This document shows positions 43,599 to 52,480 of a stretch of 64,000 nt of DNA, piece after piece. The position numbers were made by a program, and so were the translations under genes. The notes under the pieces were generated by a model. The model was not told the origin of the DNA. It worked only from the letters and a program-made list of their open reading frames with translations, and made no database searches. How positions within the stretch are numbered: the first letter of the stretch is position 1; each line of letters opens with the position of its first letter. The stretch lies in contig JAHLLM010000023.1 of the NCBI GenBank assembly GCA_020444175.1, positions 1-64,000 of the forward strand, in the 5' to 3' direction. Source of the stretch: Desulfobulbaceae bacterium (GTDB lineage: Bacteria > Desulfobacterota > Desulfobulbia > Desulfobulbales > SURF-16).

Positions 43599-45659
43599 GT
43601 GAAAAAGCAAAACCCCACTCTTTCCCACCTGGCAATTCTGTTTGCCATCATGCTGCTCGGGCTTATCTTTTTGCTTGGATCACATAATTATTTCCACGGC
43701 ATTGTCACTAAGTTAAACCAGACTGCAGCAAACGAGCAGGCCAGGCTGGCTATAGGCCGGCTCATTGTCACCGATCTCCATATGGTGAAATCTAATTTTT
43801 TCGAGTTGATTCCGGAAAACAAACACGAAAAAAAAGAACAACTGGCCCAACAAATCGACCAACTCATAGCCAGAACCGGAAAACTCCTCGGAATACTAGA
43901 AAAAGGCGGGGTATTCCATCAAAACCTCCAAATCGACTTACAGAAAACGAACAACCAGGACCAAGGCCGCGACATTCACTATTCTCCGCCCAATAATGAA
44001 GCGTCAAATTACTATGTTCTTAAATTACGCCCTATGCTTCCCGAAGTTGGAAAAATAATCACGGGCTTGGCCACCCTTCTCCAGAAAAGAGATACCATTC
44101 AGGAGTTTGACGAGACTAAAAAAATCTTTCAAATCAGGTCGGAAATACAGACATACCTGAAAAACAGTAAACTTCTTTTCGATCAACTCACCGATACAGG
44201 CAACAACCTGCTTTATGACAGCGATAAGCGCTTGCAGAAAATCAACGACGATGTGGCTCAACTGACTGCTAAATTTCAGTACGTTGAAACAGGCGTTATT
44301 CTTATTATATTCCTCACCACCTTTTCTCTTTATCTCATTCTTGCCCGCAAAATCCTTACCATCAACGATCAGCTGCAAGGCGAAATTCATGAACGGAAAC
44401 AGGCTGAAAAATCAATCAGCCGGGCCAAACAGGAATGGGAGCGGACTTTTGATGCAGTCCCCGACCCTATTGCCTTACTCAATAAAGACCATCATATATT
44501 CAGGTTGAACCAGGCAATGGCTGATCTTATAGGAAAACCGGTGACGGAATGCGTCGGTTCCTATTGCTATGAGGTCATGCACCAAACCCAAAAACCACCT
44601 GCCTACTGCCCGCACTCCCTGCTTCTTGCAGATCACAAGGAACACAAAACCGAACAATTTCTGGAAAATATCAACACATTTTTCGAAATTACCGTTTCGC
44701 CGATTTTGAACGATGAAGGCGACCTGTTTGGTTCAATTCATATTGCCCGAAACATTACAGAAAGAAAAAATGCGGAAAAAGCTCTGCAGAAAGCCAATGA
44801 AGAATTAGAGCAGAAAGTCGAGGAAAGAACAGCGGAACTGAAAAAATTTATTACGAATTTAAAACAGGAAATGAATTCCCGCATTCAGGCGGAGGAGGCA
44901 CTGGTCCACACGCAACACCAACTGCTTCACGCCGAGAAATTAAGTGCAGTTGGAAAACTGTCTGCTTCCATAGCCCATGAATTTAACAATCCGCTTTTTG
45001 CCATCATGAATATTCTGATAAGTATTCAGCAGCAGGAAACCCTTTCGGAACATAACAACAGAATGATGGATCTGGCAGTGCAGGAATGTAACCGAATGAA
45101 CAACCTGACAAAAAGTCTGCAGGATTTCAACCGCCCAACCACAGGAATTCCAGAACCAACTGATATCCATCAAGTCCTGGACAACATGGTCCTGCTCTGC
45201 AAAAAAGATTTCAAGGATCGAAAAATAGAGATAGTTAAAAGATATTCCCCTACGATGCCGACAATCTGGGCTGTTACCGATCAGATCCGCCAGGTCATAC
45301 TCAATTTGTTGACCAATGCCCGGGATGCCTGCCAAAATGGAGGACAGCTCACAATAAGCACAGAGGCATTTGTCGAAAAAATCCGCATCAGCATTGGAGA
45401 CAGCGGTTGCGGTATTGCGCCGGACGATCTGGACAAAATATTTAAACCCTTTTTCAGCACGAAACAGGAATTTTCAGGAACAGGCCTGGGGCTTGCTGTC
45501 TGCCACGGAATTGTCCAGAAACATAACGGCAGCATCTCTGTTGACAGTGAATTGGAAAAGGGAAGTATCTTTACCATCACCCTGCCCATACAACCTGATG
45601 ACGCGCAAAATGAGGGGCTGATTTCAGATCAGGGGACTTTTAGACAGGTACACGGATAA
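43599..45659 (+). CDS. PAS-containing membrane sensor histidine kinase
   Basis: 686 residues: membrane helix 1 (about 8-28), a helical periplasmic sensor (about 29-228), helix 2 (about 230-250), a PAS domain (about 270-395) with three cysteines near its core, a coiled coil (about 395-440), the phospho-acceptor H-box 'SIAHEFNNPLF', and an HATPase_c domain with N box 'NLLTNARDA', G boxes 'GDSGCGI' and 'GTGLGLAVCHG'. GTG start with a weak GGA site. No response regulator adjoins it, so the partner is unknown. The family of H-box is the NtrB/HisKA_4 group often paired with sigma-54 activators. Confidence 0.92.
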   Translation: MKKQNPTLSHLAILFAIMLLGLIFLLGSHNYFHGIVTKLNQTAANEQARLAIGRLIVTDLHMVKSNFFELIPENKHEKKEQLAQQIDQLIARTGKLLGILEKGGVFHQNLQIDLQKTNNQDQGRDIHYSPPNNEASNYYVLKLRPMLPEVGKIITGLATLLQKRDTIQEFDETKKIFQIRSEIQTYLKNSKLLFDQLTDTGNNLLYDSDKRLQKINDDVAQLTAKFQYVETGVILIIFLTTFSLYLILARKILTINDQLQGEIHERKQAEKSISRAKQEWERTFDAVPDPIALLNKDHHIFRLNQAMADLIGKPVTECVGSYCYEVMHQTQKPPAYCPHSLLLADHKEHKTEQFLENINTFFEITVSPILNDEGDLFGSIHIARNITERKNAEKALQKANEELEQKVEERTAELKKFITNLKQEMNSRIQAEEALVHTQHQLLHAEKLSAVGKLSASIAHEFNNPLFAIMNILISIQQQETLSEHNNRMMDLAVQECNRMNNLTKSLQDFNRPTTGIPEPTDIHQVLDNMVLLCKKDFKDRKIEIVKRYSPTMPTIWAVTDQIRQVILNLLTNARDACQNGGQLTISTEAFVEKIRISIGDSGCGIAPDDLDKIFKPFFSTKQEFSGTGLGLAVCHGIVQKHNGSISVDSELEKGSIFTITLPIQPDDAQNEGLISDQGTFRQVHG

Positions 45660-45730
45660 TCTCGGCAAGATACATATTTTGGGGAGGGAGAGCTTTACTG
45701 AAAAAACAGGGAAGATACAATACAGGGGTA

Positions 45731-46363
45731 CTACAGTCCGAATTCTGCAAGCAGGTCATCGACAAGATCCTGACTCAGCAGGCCATCCGGTTCGGTATTT
45801 TTGGCTTCCTTTAAAAGCTCTTTCTTTTTCAAAAGATTTTCTGAAGCAGCGTCCTTATTTATATTGAGAACCACAAGGGCTTCAACAAGCCAGTCACGCA
45901 TCTGGTTGAGTTCACCTATCAACAACTCCATCTTCTGACGGGCCACATCCTGGAAGGACTGAGAGGCGATTATATCATAAATGGCGGATTTAAACGCCGG
46001 TATCATCTCCCGGGCGGTTGCCTCATCCTGACCTTCACGGTTTACCAGGAACGTCTCAAACTTTTCAGCCATTTCAGCCAGCTTGTCAGACTTATTGAGA
46101 ACTTCACCTGTTGACTGACTCATCAGCTCAATAACGCTGTAAGCGCTGCTGACAACGGAAGGGGCATATTCGCCGGCGCTGCTGAGCGGAGCCTCGATCG
46201 TTTTCATGTTAATGACCATGGTATTGATCTTCTGGGCCAATGTTGACAGTAATCCCTCGGCATCGAGGACCAATGAAACATCCTGATCAAAATCCCCACG
46301 TAAAATTGCATCTGTTACGTCAACCAGCGAAGCTATTTTTGCATCAACATCGGAACCCGGCAT
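45731..46363 (-). CDS. CheZ-like CheY-P phosphatase
   Basis: 210 residues, helical. A HAMP-like N-terminal part (about 10-55) precedes a four-helix-bundle region with 'SQSFQDVARQKMELL', which keeps the Asp and Gln of the CheZ catalytic motif (QDFQDLTGQ), and the protein ends in the CheY-docking peptide 'LSQDLVDDLLAEFGL'. Dephosphorylates CheY-P to reset the motor. A TATAAT hexamer (46457-46462) upstream may be its -10 element. Convergent with the kinase. Confidence 0.85.
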   Translation of the reverse strand: MPGSDVDAKIASLVDVTDAILRGDFDQDVSLVLDAEGLLSTLAQKINTMVINMKTIEAPLSSAGEYAPSVVSSAYSVIELMSQSTGEVLNKSDKLAEMAEKFETFLVNREGQDEATAREMIPAFKSAIYDIIASQSFQDVARQKMELLIGELNQMRDWLVEALVVLNINKDAASENLLKKKELLKEAKNTEPDGLLSQDLVDDLLAEFGL

Positions 46364-46530
46364 AAAGCATCCTTATTATTATCAATTTGATATCTCCTCC
46401 AGCCCCTTGGCAACGAAAATATCACATAAAGACATCCCCTGGAAAAATCTCTTCATATTATATACCTTGTAGAGCGCGCAAAAGCAACTTCCAGCTTCCA
46501 AAGAAAGACATTGTCAAACAGAGGTTCCCT

Positions 46531-48279
46531 TTAACGATACCGGTCTTCATTCTGATAAAATGCCTCTTTCGCAGCATACATTGCCCGATCAGCCTCTTCC
46601 ATAAGCGTGTCCACGGCAAAGACATCTGTTGCCGATGAGCCGAAGCTTACCTGTACAGGAAATTTCTCCTGTTTTCCCACCTCGATAAAAACATCAAGAA
46701 AAACCCTTTCGGTTAATCGTTGAATATACTCTTTTGCATTTTCGGAATTTGAATCGGTCAGCAAAATAACAAACTCATCGCCTCCAATACGGGCAAGAAT
46801 ATCAGTGGAACGCATTGAATCTTTGAGCATTTCACTGACCTTCATTATCAACCTGTCTCCGGCATCATGTCCATAAAGGTCATTGGCTTTTTTTAACCGG
46901 TTCACATCGGCAACCACCAGGGCATAATCAATCTTGAACTCCTCATATTTTTCCCGTTCTTCAACAATGGCCTGCTCAAGATAACCGCGATTGTAGAGAC
47001 CGGTCAGGGGATCAGTGTTCGCTTTTTCCTCTAACTTTTTAGACAATAAACGATTATCGATATACGCACCAAGTGGTTCAGAAAAGAGATCAATTATCCC
47101 CTTTTCCTCAGATCCCTTAAAATCATTCTTTATCAGTATCATACCGACAAGGGCGCCGTTCCTGCCTTTCAAAACAAGCTGATGGGTTTTATCCCAAGGC
47201 AGAAAGAGAGGGTCAATGGAACTCTGTTTCAGGCTTTGAATATTTCTGGACAAGTAGGCTTTGGTGACAACCTGCATTTGCTCATTTGTCAATCCGCGAC
47301 AGGAAGAGAACCAAACCTTTCCAGACCTGATATCATTGACAATGAGAGCTATGCCGGTAATTTTGGCAAGCGGTATAATCAGATCCAGAAAAAATTCTAT
47401 TACCGCCTCCAAACTTGATTCTTTCTGCATGGAAGTGCCAAGTTCCGCCAAGCTGTTCAGGATCTCATTTTTCTTGACAATAGTCTGCTGCTGCTCTTTG
47501 ATTTTACCGATGAGCTCAATCTGACGCGTGGTATCACGAAAAAGCAGCAATCCTCCAGCCCCGAATGGCGACTCACTGATACTCTCCGTCACATAACGGC
47601 CATGGAGCAGATGGGTTTTTTTGACATCACTCAAGCCCAGGAAACCGTTTTGGGCCGGGCACTCTTCACACTTTTCCGAATAACCAAAAAGTTCGTAGCA
47701 TGTACGGGCAGTTTTCTGTTTCAAAACCTGCCAGACAGCCTGATTGCTTCCTTCGATTATATATTCCGGATCAACGGTGACAAGGGCTTCGGGTAGATGA
47801 TCAAGGAGCTTCTTCAAAAAAAACTGCTCATCCCGGGCTTCCTGGTGTCGGCGCTCAAGAAGAATATGCTTTGCCTGGTATTCCTTTCTGTTCAAATCTG
47901 TCTTGCGGAGCAGATCGACCTCCCGGGTAACATCCTGCAGAGTTATAAGAATATGTTGATTAAAAGGGACAGGTTCTATTTTGAGGAAAACATCAGCGCC
48001 ATTATCGTGCCGTTTGAGGCAGGCAGCTTTGGGCTTTGTCGGTGTGCCGTCCAAACGCAACATGGGGCAATCGTCACAGGGAGCCGCTCTACCAAAAAAG
48101 ACGCCAAAACAGGTAAAACTATCGCCCAGGGAAACCGTTTCTCTGCCGAGCAATTTCAGAGCAGATTGATTTGCATGGAGCAGCTGAAATTTTTTATTTG
48201 CGATAACGATACCGACTTTAAGGGCTTCAAAAAACGCCTCGGCTTGCTTGAGATCATCTGGCAATTGCGTCATAGTCAT
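46531..48279 (-). CDS. diguanylate cyclase with two cysteine-bearing PAS domains
   Basis: 582 residues: PAS 1 (about 10-125) with 'APCDDCPML', a coiled coil, PAS 2 (about 160-265) with 'EKCEECPAQ', a GAF-like region (about 290-410) and a GGDEF domain (about 420-575). The active site is intact (GGDEF) and the inhibitory RXXD I-site lies five residues before it ('RSTD'). Makes c-di-GMP, probably in response to a redox or metal signal read by the CXXC pairs. It lies 28 bases downstream of cobS on the same strand and may be cotranscribed. Confidence 0.93.
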   Translation of the reverse strand: MTMTQLPDDLKQAEAFFEALKVGIVIANKKFQLLHANQSALKLLGRETVSLGDSFTCFGVFFGRAAPCDDCPMLRLDGTPTKPKAACLKRHDNGADVFLKIEPVPFNQHILITLQDVTREVDLLRKTDLNRKEYQAKHILLERRHQEARDEQFFLKKLLDHLPEALVTVDPEYIIEGSNQAVWQVLKQKTARTCYELFGYSEKCEECPAQNGFLGLSDVKKTHLLHGRYVTESISESPFGAGGLLLFRDTTRQIELIGKIKEQQQTIVKKNEILNSLAELGTSMQKESSLEAVIEFFLDLIIPLAKITGIALIVNDIRSGKVWFSSCRGLTNEQMQVVTKAYLSRNIQSLKQSSIDPLFLPWDKTHQLVLKGRNGALVGMILIKNDFKGSEEKGIIDLFSEPLGAYIDNRLLSKKLEEKANTDPLTGLYNRGYLEQAIVEEREKYEEFKIDYALVVADVNRLKKANDLYGHDAGDRLIMKVSEMLKDSMRSTDILARIGGDEFVILLTDSNSENAKEYIQRLTERVFLDVFIEVGKQEKFPVQVSFGSSATDVFAVDTLMEEADRAMYAAKEAFYQNEDRYR

Positions 48280-48307
48280 TGAAGTATCACAGCCCTTTCA
48301 AAAGTTG

Positions 48308-49102
48308 TCAAGATGAAAGACAGAGAGACGCTGCCAGCCACCCCAAGGCTTCAGCTAATTCACAGCTTGCTCCCAATACATCTCCCGTGACACCGCCCAG
48401 CAACTTGTGGGCGTAATAGCGTAAGACCAGGGATGGCAGGAGGGTTGCAAAAAAAATTGCAGCAAAAATTCCGTATCCAGCGACATGCAGATTGCCCATG
48501 GCCAGTACAGGGAGCAGCATGATGAATCCAAGGCTCAACTCTCTCCAGCTGATGTTGCCGACAAAAGCATGCCCGGTTCCATATTCGCGAGGGTAACTGC
48601 TCTTCCAGGCCAGGGTCAGCATTGCCCAACGTGCCAGAGCCGGGACAAAGGCAATACAACAAAAAACAAAAAGAGGCGAAACAGCGCTGCAAATCCGGGC
48701 AATTGCCAGCAAAGATGCCAATGTGGAAATTTTTAAAATCAGGGTGATGACGAGGCCGACAACTCCAAAGGCACCTGTTGCCGAGTCTTTCATAATAGCC
48801 AGTCTCTTCTCAGATTCAAAGCTTCCGCCAAAACCGTCGCAGAGATCGGCAACTCCGTCCAGATGAAGCCCTCTGGTGATCCAGGCCTCAAAAGCAACCA
48901 GCAGTATGGCCGCTATTTGAGACGTCATTCCGAAGCCGATTAACCCCAGGCCCAAACATGCCATCAACACCCCGATAAGCCAGCCGGCCAAAGGGAAATA
49001 GGCCCCGCTTGCGGTTATTGTCCGTCCGGAGACTTTGCCTCCCCCGCAGGGCAGAAGAGTCAAAAATGAAAGGGCTAGGGCAATGGTTTTCAGTAGCTTC
49101 AT
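48308..49102 (-). CDS. cobS: adenosylcobinamide-GDP ribazoletransferase
   Basis: 264 residues, multi-pass membrane enzyme joining activated lower ligand and cobinamide-GDP. Motifs: 'SFLTLLP', 'RGLHLDGVADLCDGFGG' (acidic metal site), 'KDSATGAFGV'. Fifteen bases after cobT. Confidence 0.96.
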   Translation of the reverse strand: MKLLKTIALALSFLTLLPCGGGKVSGRTITASGAYFPLAGWLIGVLMACLGLGLIGFGMTSQIAAILLVAFEAWITRGLHLDGVADLCDGFGGSFESEKRLAIMKDSATGAFGVVGLVITLILKISTLASLLAIARICSAVSPLFVFCCIAFVPALARWAMLTLAWKSSYPREYGTGHAFVGNISWRELSLGFIMLLPVLAMGNLHVAGYGIFAAIFFATLLPSLVLRYYAHKLLGGVTGDVLGASCELAEALGWLAASLCLSS

Positions 49103-49117
49103 ATCAAGAGTCTACCC

Positions 49118-50179
49118 TTAACCCGCGTTCACACCGGCTTCGTCAAAAGTTGCCATTTCATTGATCACCTTGACGCCTCCCTCGATGATTGACATGGCCA
49201 ATGCCGCACCGGTTCCCTCACCAAGGCGCATTCCCAAATCAAGAAGGGGAGAGTGGCCTATTTTTTCAAAGAAAAGCCTGTGTCCCTGCTCTGCGGACAT
49301 GTGACTGAAAAAACAAAAATCAGCTGTCTTTTCACACAGTTTAAGGGCCACTAATGCCCCGGCGCTGGAAATAAAACCATCCACCACCACAGGGATACGG
49401 CTGCGTGCGGCTTCAAGTATCATCCCGCAGATAGCCGCAATCTCCAGCCCGCCAACTGCGGCAAGTGTTCCAAGGGGAGTGTGACAATATGTACTGTTAA
49501 GCTTGAGCCCCTGCTTAATGATCGCTATTTTATGCTCCAAGGCTGCATCATCTATACCTGTCCCTCGACCGGTTATGGATTCAGGGGAAAGTCCTAAAAG
49601 AACGGCAAAAATTGCAGCAGAGGGGGTTGTATTGCCAATACCCATTTCCCCGGTTCCAAGAATTTTGGCACCATCCTCAATGGCCTGTCTTGCCGCTTCC
49701 ACTCCAACTCCAATGGCGGCAAGGGCCTCTTGGACAGCCATGGCCTGCCCTTTTGCAAAATTCGCGGTTCCAGCCCTTACCTTCCGGCAAATAAGTCCGT
49801 CACCCTGCACATCCGAAGCCACACCCACATCGACAACTCTTACTTCAGCCCCCACATGCCTGGCCAGAACATTTACCCCGGCGCCGCCGCGCAAAAAGTT
49901 AAACACCATCTGACGGGTAACCTCCTGCGGCACGCTACTTACACCTTCCTCCGTAACACCATGGTCAGCCGCAAAGGTAAGAATAATCTTCCTGGAAACA
50001 TCGGGTGTCAAGGTTTGCAGGATGCCGCAAATTTTTTGGGCCACTGTTTCCAGTGTTCCAAGACTTCCCGGGGGCTTGGTCAGATTATCAAGACGCACCT
50101 GGGCCTGTTCCATAAAAGATTGATCAAGCGGCTTGATGTCCGCAAGGAGCACATCCAATGTATCCTGTGTAAATGACAT
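49118..50179 (-). CDS. cobT: nicotinate-nucleotide--dimethylbenzimidazole phosphoribosyltransferase
   Basis: 353 residues. Activates the lower ligand base of cobamides. 'KPPGSLGTLE', 'ADHGVTEEGVS', 'GEMGIGNTTPSAAI' (catalytic Glu region) and 'SAEQGHRLFFE' are the family blocks. ATG 50179 with GAGG upstream. No cobalamin riboswitch is visible before it. Confidence 0.96.
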   Translation of the reverse strand: MSFTQDTLDVLLADIKPLDQSFMEQAQVRLDNLTKPPGSLGTLETVAQKICGILQTLTPDVSRKIILTFAADHGVTEEGVSSVPQEVTRQMVFNFLRGGAGVNVLARHVGAEVRVVDVGVASDVQGDGLICRKVRAGTANFAKGQAMAVQEALAAIGVGVEAARQAIEDGAKILGTGEMGIGNTTPSAAIFAVLLGLSPESITGRGTGIDDAALEHKIAIIKQGLKLNSTYCHTPLGTLAAVGGLEIAAICGMILEAARSRIPVVVDGFISSAGALVALKLCEKTADFCFFSHMSAEQGHRLFFEKIGHSPLLDLGMRLGEGTGAALAMSIIEGGVKVINEMATFDEAGVNAG

Positions 50180-50346
50180 TTTTTCCTCGTGCTTATTGTT
50201 AATATTCAATTTTCGTTATTGGTCATCAATACCCGCTGACCCGGATTAAAGGGGACCAAGCAGGCCATGTAGACCCAGAGAGCAATAAAATTCCATGCCC
50301 TTCGTGGTTTAAATCTTGTTTTCACCCAATTATTGCAGTTGCACAG

Positions 50347-51144
50347 TTACCATTTTTTTTCGTAATCCTGCCAATCAATGCGCATAGCAGACAGAGAATC
50401 CAATAAATTCCTTTTATTATAGACTTCCAGGGTTACAACGTTGGAATACCCGCAGGCATCCATGTTTTCAGCAAGTCTTTTTGAGAAATCTCCCTGATCA
50501 GCACCAACAGCCTGATGGTCTTTTCCGTGCCTCACACCATGATAATGGATATGACGCGCCTTTGGAATATCCAGGAAAAGCTGCTCCATATCGTGCTCAA
50601 AGAATAGAGCATGGCCAAAATCAAGGCACAAGGCAAAATCATGCTCAAGAACAAGATTGCGGACAGCCTCAAACCTGTAATCTATATTTTCAACAGCCAC
50701 CAGTCTGCTTTGCGTGCCAATTTCATTTTTCAACATAGAAAGAAACGACGCCAGGTTGTCCAGCCATTTTTCAGAGGGAAGCTCTTTTTCCCTGTCCAGA
50801 TGCAAATCATAGCTTAGAGGCATGAGGGGGCAAAGCATTTCCATTATCTTTGCTATTTCTAAAGCATCCTGCTGGCGAGCTGTGTGGGAATTGTTTCCCG
50901 GACGGATATCAATTGGCAGGTGTACGGTGTATGAGAGATCATATCTATGGCCAATTTTTAACAATTTTTCGACATCAAAGACATGGGGCAGCAACGATTT
51001 CGATGGTGACTCAAAAAAAAGGAGTTGAACATCATCCACCCTGTCGGCCAGGTAGAGAACATTCTCCTCCAATGAATCTGGGATAACAAAAGAAGTTGCT
51101 CCCAGCCTCCAGGGATATCTGCCTTTAACTGTCTTCGTTTTCAT
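50347..51144 (-). CDS. TIM-barrel protein, probable cobamide-remodelling phosphodiesterase (CbiR-like)
   Basis: 265 residues of the AP-endonuclease-2/xylose-isomerase-like TIM-barrel fold: 'YTVHLPIDIRPG', 'LHLDREKEL', 'AVENIDYRFE', 'CLDFGHALFF', 'HYHGVRHGKDH' and 'TLEVYN' supply the His/Glu/Asp metal ligands. The 'YPWRLGATSFVIP' start and the position next to cobT-cobS fit CbiR, described in Akkermansia as cleaving the nucleotide loop of cobamides so that the lower ligand can be replaced. Assignment rests on remembered family pattern plus context. Its start lies within the 3' end of the upstream metallo-hydrolase gene. Confidence 0.7.
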   Translation of the reverse strand: MKTKTVKGRYPWRLGATSFVIPDSLEENVLYLADRVDDVQLLFFESPSKSLLPHVFDVEKLLKIGHRYDLSYTVHLPIDIRPGNNSHTARQQDALEIAKIMEMLCPLMPLSYDLHLDREKELPSEKWLDNLASFLSMLKNEIGTQSRLVAVENIDYRFEAVRNLVLEHDFALCLDFGHALFFEHDMEQLFLDIPKARHIHYHGVRHGKDHQAVGADQGDFSKRLAENMDACGYSNVVTLEVYNKRNLLDSLSAMRIDWQDYEKKW

Positions 51145-51934
51145 CACTGGTGCAAAGCGAGACTATCTCTCCGGCCTTATCCTGCCAGGCCAGGGATATC
51201 TCAGGGAGCGAAGAGCCTCCTTCCGAAGAAATGATTCCAACAACGGTATCATAGGCCAACGAGGGGGCATTATTTGTTTCACTGATATGGGCCAGAACAA
51301 CATGTTGCAGATTTTCATGCAACAGGTCCTGGATAAAACGAGCAGCATCTTCATTGGCAAGATGGCCGTGGTGAGAACGGACACGCTGTTGCAGATGCAG
51401 AGGGTACGGTCCGTTTTTGAGCATCACCGGATCATGGTTGCACTCAATGATGAGACCATGACAGCCGGTTAAACGATGCTGAATGAGCCTGGAAACCATG
51501 CCTGTATCAGTACAATAGCCTAAGGAGCAGGAACCGCTCCGGATGACGAATCCAACAGGATCAGCCGTATCATGGGATACGGCAAAAGGATGAATGAGAA
51601 ATTTGTTAAGACAGAAGCTTGAACCCGTGCAGAATTCACGGATATCAGGAACGTTGCCCAGGGTCTTTGCGGCAGCTTCTAAAGTTCCACGGTTTGCATA
51701 GAGGGATATTCCATGCTTACGGGCAAGAATAGCCGCTCCCCGCACGTGATCGCCATGCTCATGTGTCAGAAGTATTCCCTGCAACCTGCCGCCATCAAGC
51801 CCCTTTGCCTCAAGCCGTCTTTCTATCTCCACACCGGAAAAGCCGTTGTCAATGAGAAGAGCCTTGCCTTCAGCCTCAACATACGTTGCATTCCCCTTGC
51901 TGCCGCTGCCCAGGACACAAAATCTCATGGTCAT
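51125..51934 (-). CDS. metallo-beta-lactamase-fold hydrolase (YycJ/WalJ-like)
   Basis: 269 residues with 'FCVLGSGSKGNATYVE', the zinc motif 'THEHGDH', 'SHDTADPVGF' and 'GYCTDTG', the YycJ/WalJ-type pattern. Those enzymes act as 5'-phosphate-dependent DNA exonucleases in Gram-positives; role here inferred only. Ten bases after dut; overlaps the CbiR-like gene by 20 bases. Confidence 0.9.
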   Translation of the reverse strand: MTMRFCVLGSGSKGNATYVEAEGKALLIDNGFSGVEIERRLEAKGLDGGRLQGILLTHEHGDHVRGAAILARKHGISLYANRGTLEAAAKTLGNVPDIREFCTGSSFCLNKFLIHPFAVSHDTADPVGFVIRSGSCSLGYCTDTGMVSRLIQHRLTGCHGLIIECNHDPVMLKNGPYPLHLQQRVRSHHGHLANEDAARFIQDLLHENLQHVVLAHISETNNAPSLAYDTVVGIISSEGGSSLPEISLAWQDKAGEIVSLCTSDENEDS

Positions 51935-51944
51935 TTGTTATTTC

Positions 51945-52400
51945 TCAAATCCCGGTATGACCGAAACCACCATCCTGACGTTTTGTCTCATCAAGCTCAT
52001 CCACAACGATCACCCTGGCCTGACACACCGGCGCCAGAATGAGTTGCGCCACCCGATCACCACGATTTATGGTAAATGCCTCACTGCTCAGATTAATAAG
52101 ACCGATCTTGACTTCACCGCGATAATCAGCATCTATGGTCCCCGGACTGTTAACAACAGTTACACCATGCTTAATGGCCAATCCGCTGCGCGGACGAACC
52201 TGCAGCTCAAATCCAGGCGGAACGGCCACGGCAAAGCCACTGGGCACCATGACTCTTTGGCCCGGTTCCAGAGATATTGATTCGACAACTGCGGCAGCAA
52301 CGTCCATACCTGCGGCCAGTTCAGAATGATAGGCTGGCAAAGGAAGATCGCGGTCTTTCTCAGGATCAAGCCAGCGCAAGGAGAGGGGAATGTGTTCCAT
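51945..52400 (-). CDS. dut: deoxyuridine triphosphatase
   Basis: 151 residues with all five dUTPase motifs: 'AGMDVAA', 'RPRSGLA', '[11 protein letters not shown]', 'RGDRVAQLI' and C-terminal '[10 protein letters not shown]'. Converts dUTP to dUMP. The 80-base gap before it, after the M16 gene, holds a solo repeat end. Confidence 0.97.
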   Translation of the reverse strand: MEHIPLSLRWLDPEKDRDLPLPAYHSELAAGMDVAAAVVESISLEPGQRVMVPSGFAVAVPPGFELQVRPRSGLAIKHGVTVVNSPGTIDADYRGEVKIGLINLSSEAFTINRGDRVAQLILAPVCQARVIVVDELDETKRQDGGFGHTGI

Positions 52401-52463
52401 GGGATTTCAACAGGTCAGAATAAAATTTTTTTCGGATCATCCGGCAAATGAGCACTCGCAGTG

Positions 52464-52480
52464 AGTGTCTGTCCGGAAAT
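52464..52480. repeat. solo end of the 41.7-kb palindromic element
   Basis: AGTGTCTGTCCGGAAAT matches the terminal repeat AGTGTCTGTCCAGAAAT of the element at 41715-41881 with one difference. It abuts the stop codon of the M16 peptidase gene; no opposite end is seen nearby. Confidence 0.45.

Noticed and set aside
49118-50346. possible cobalamin riboswitch near cobT
   Set aside because: No B12-box-like sequence or multi-stem leader was found in 50180-50346 or before the CbiR-like gene.
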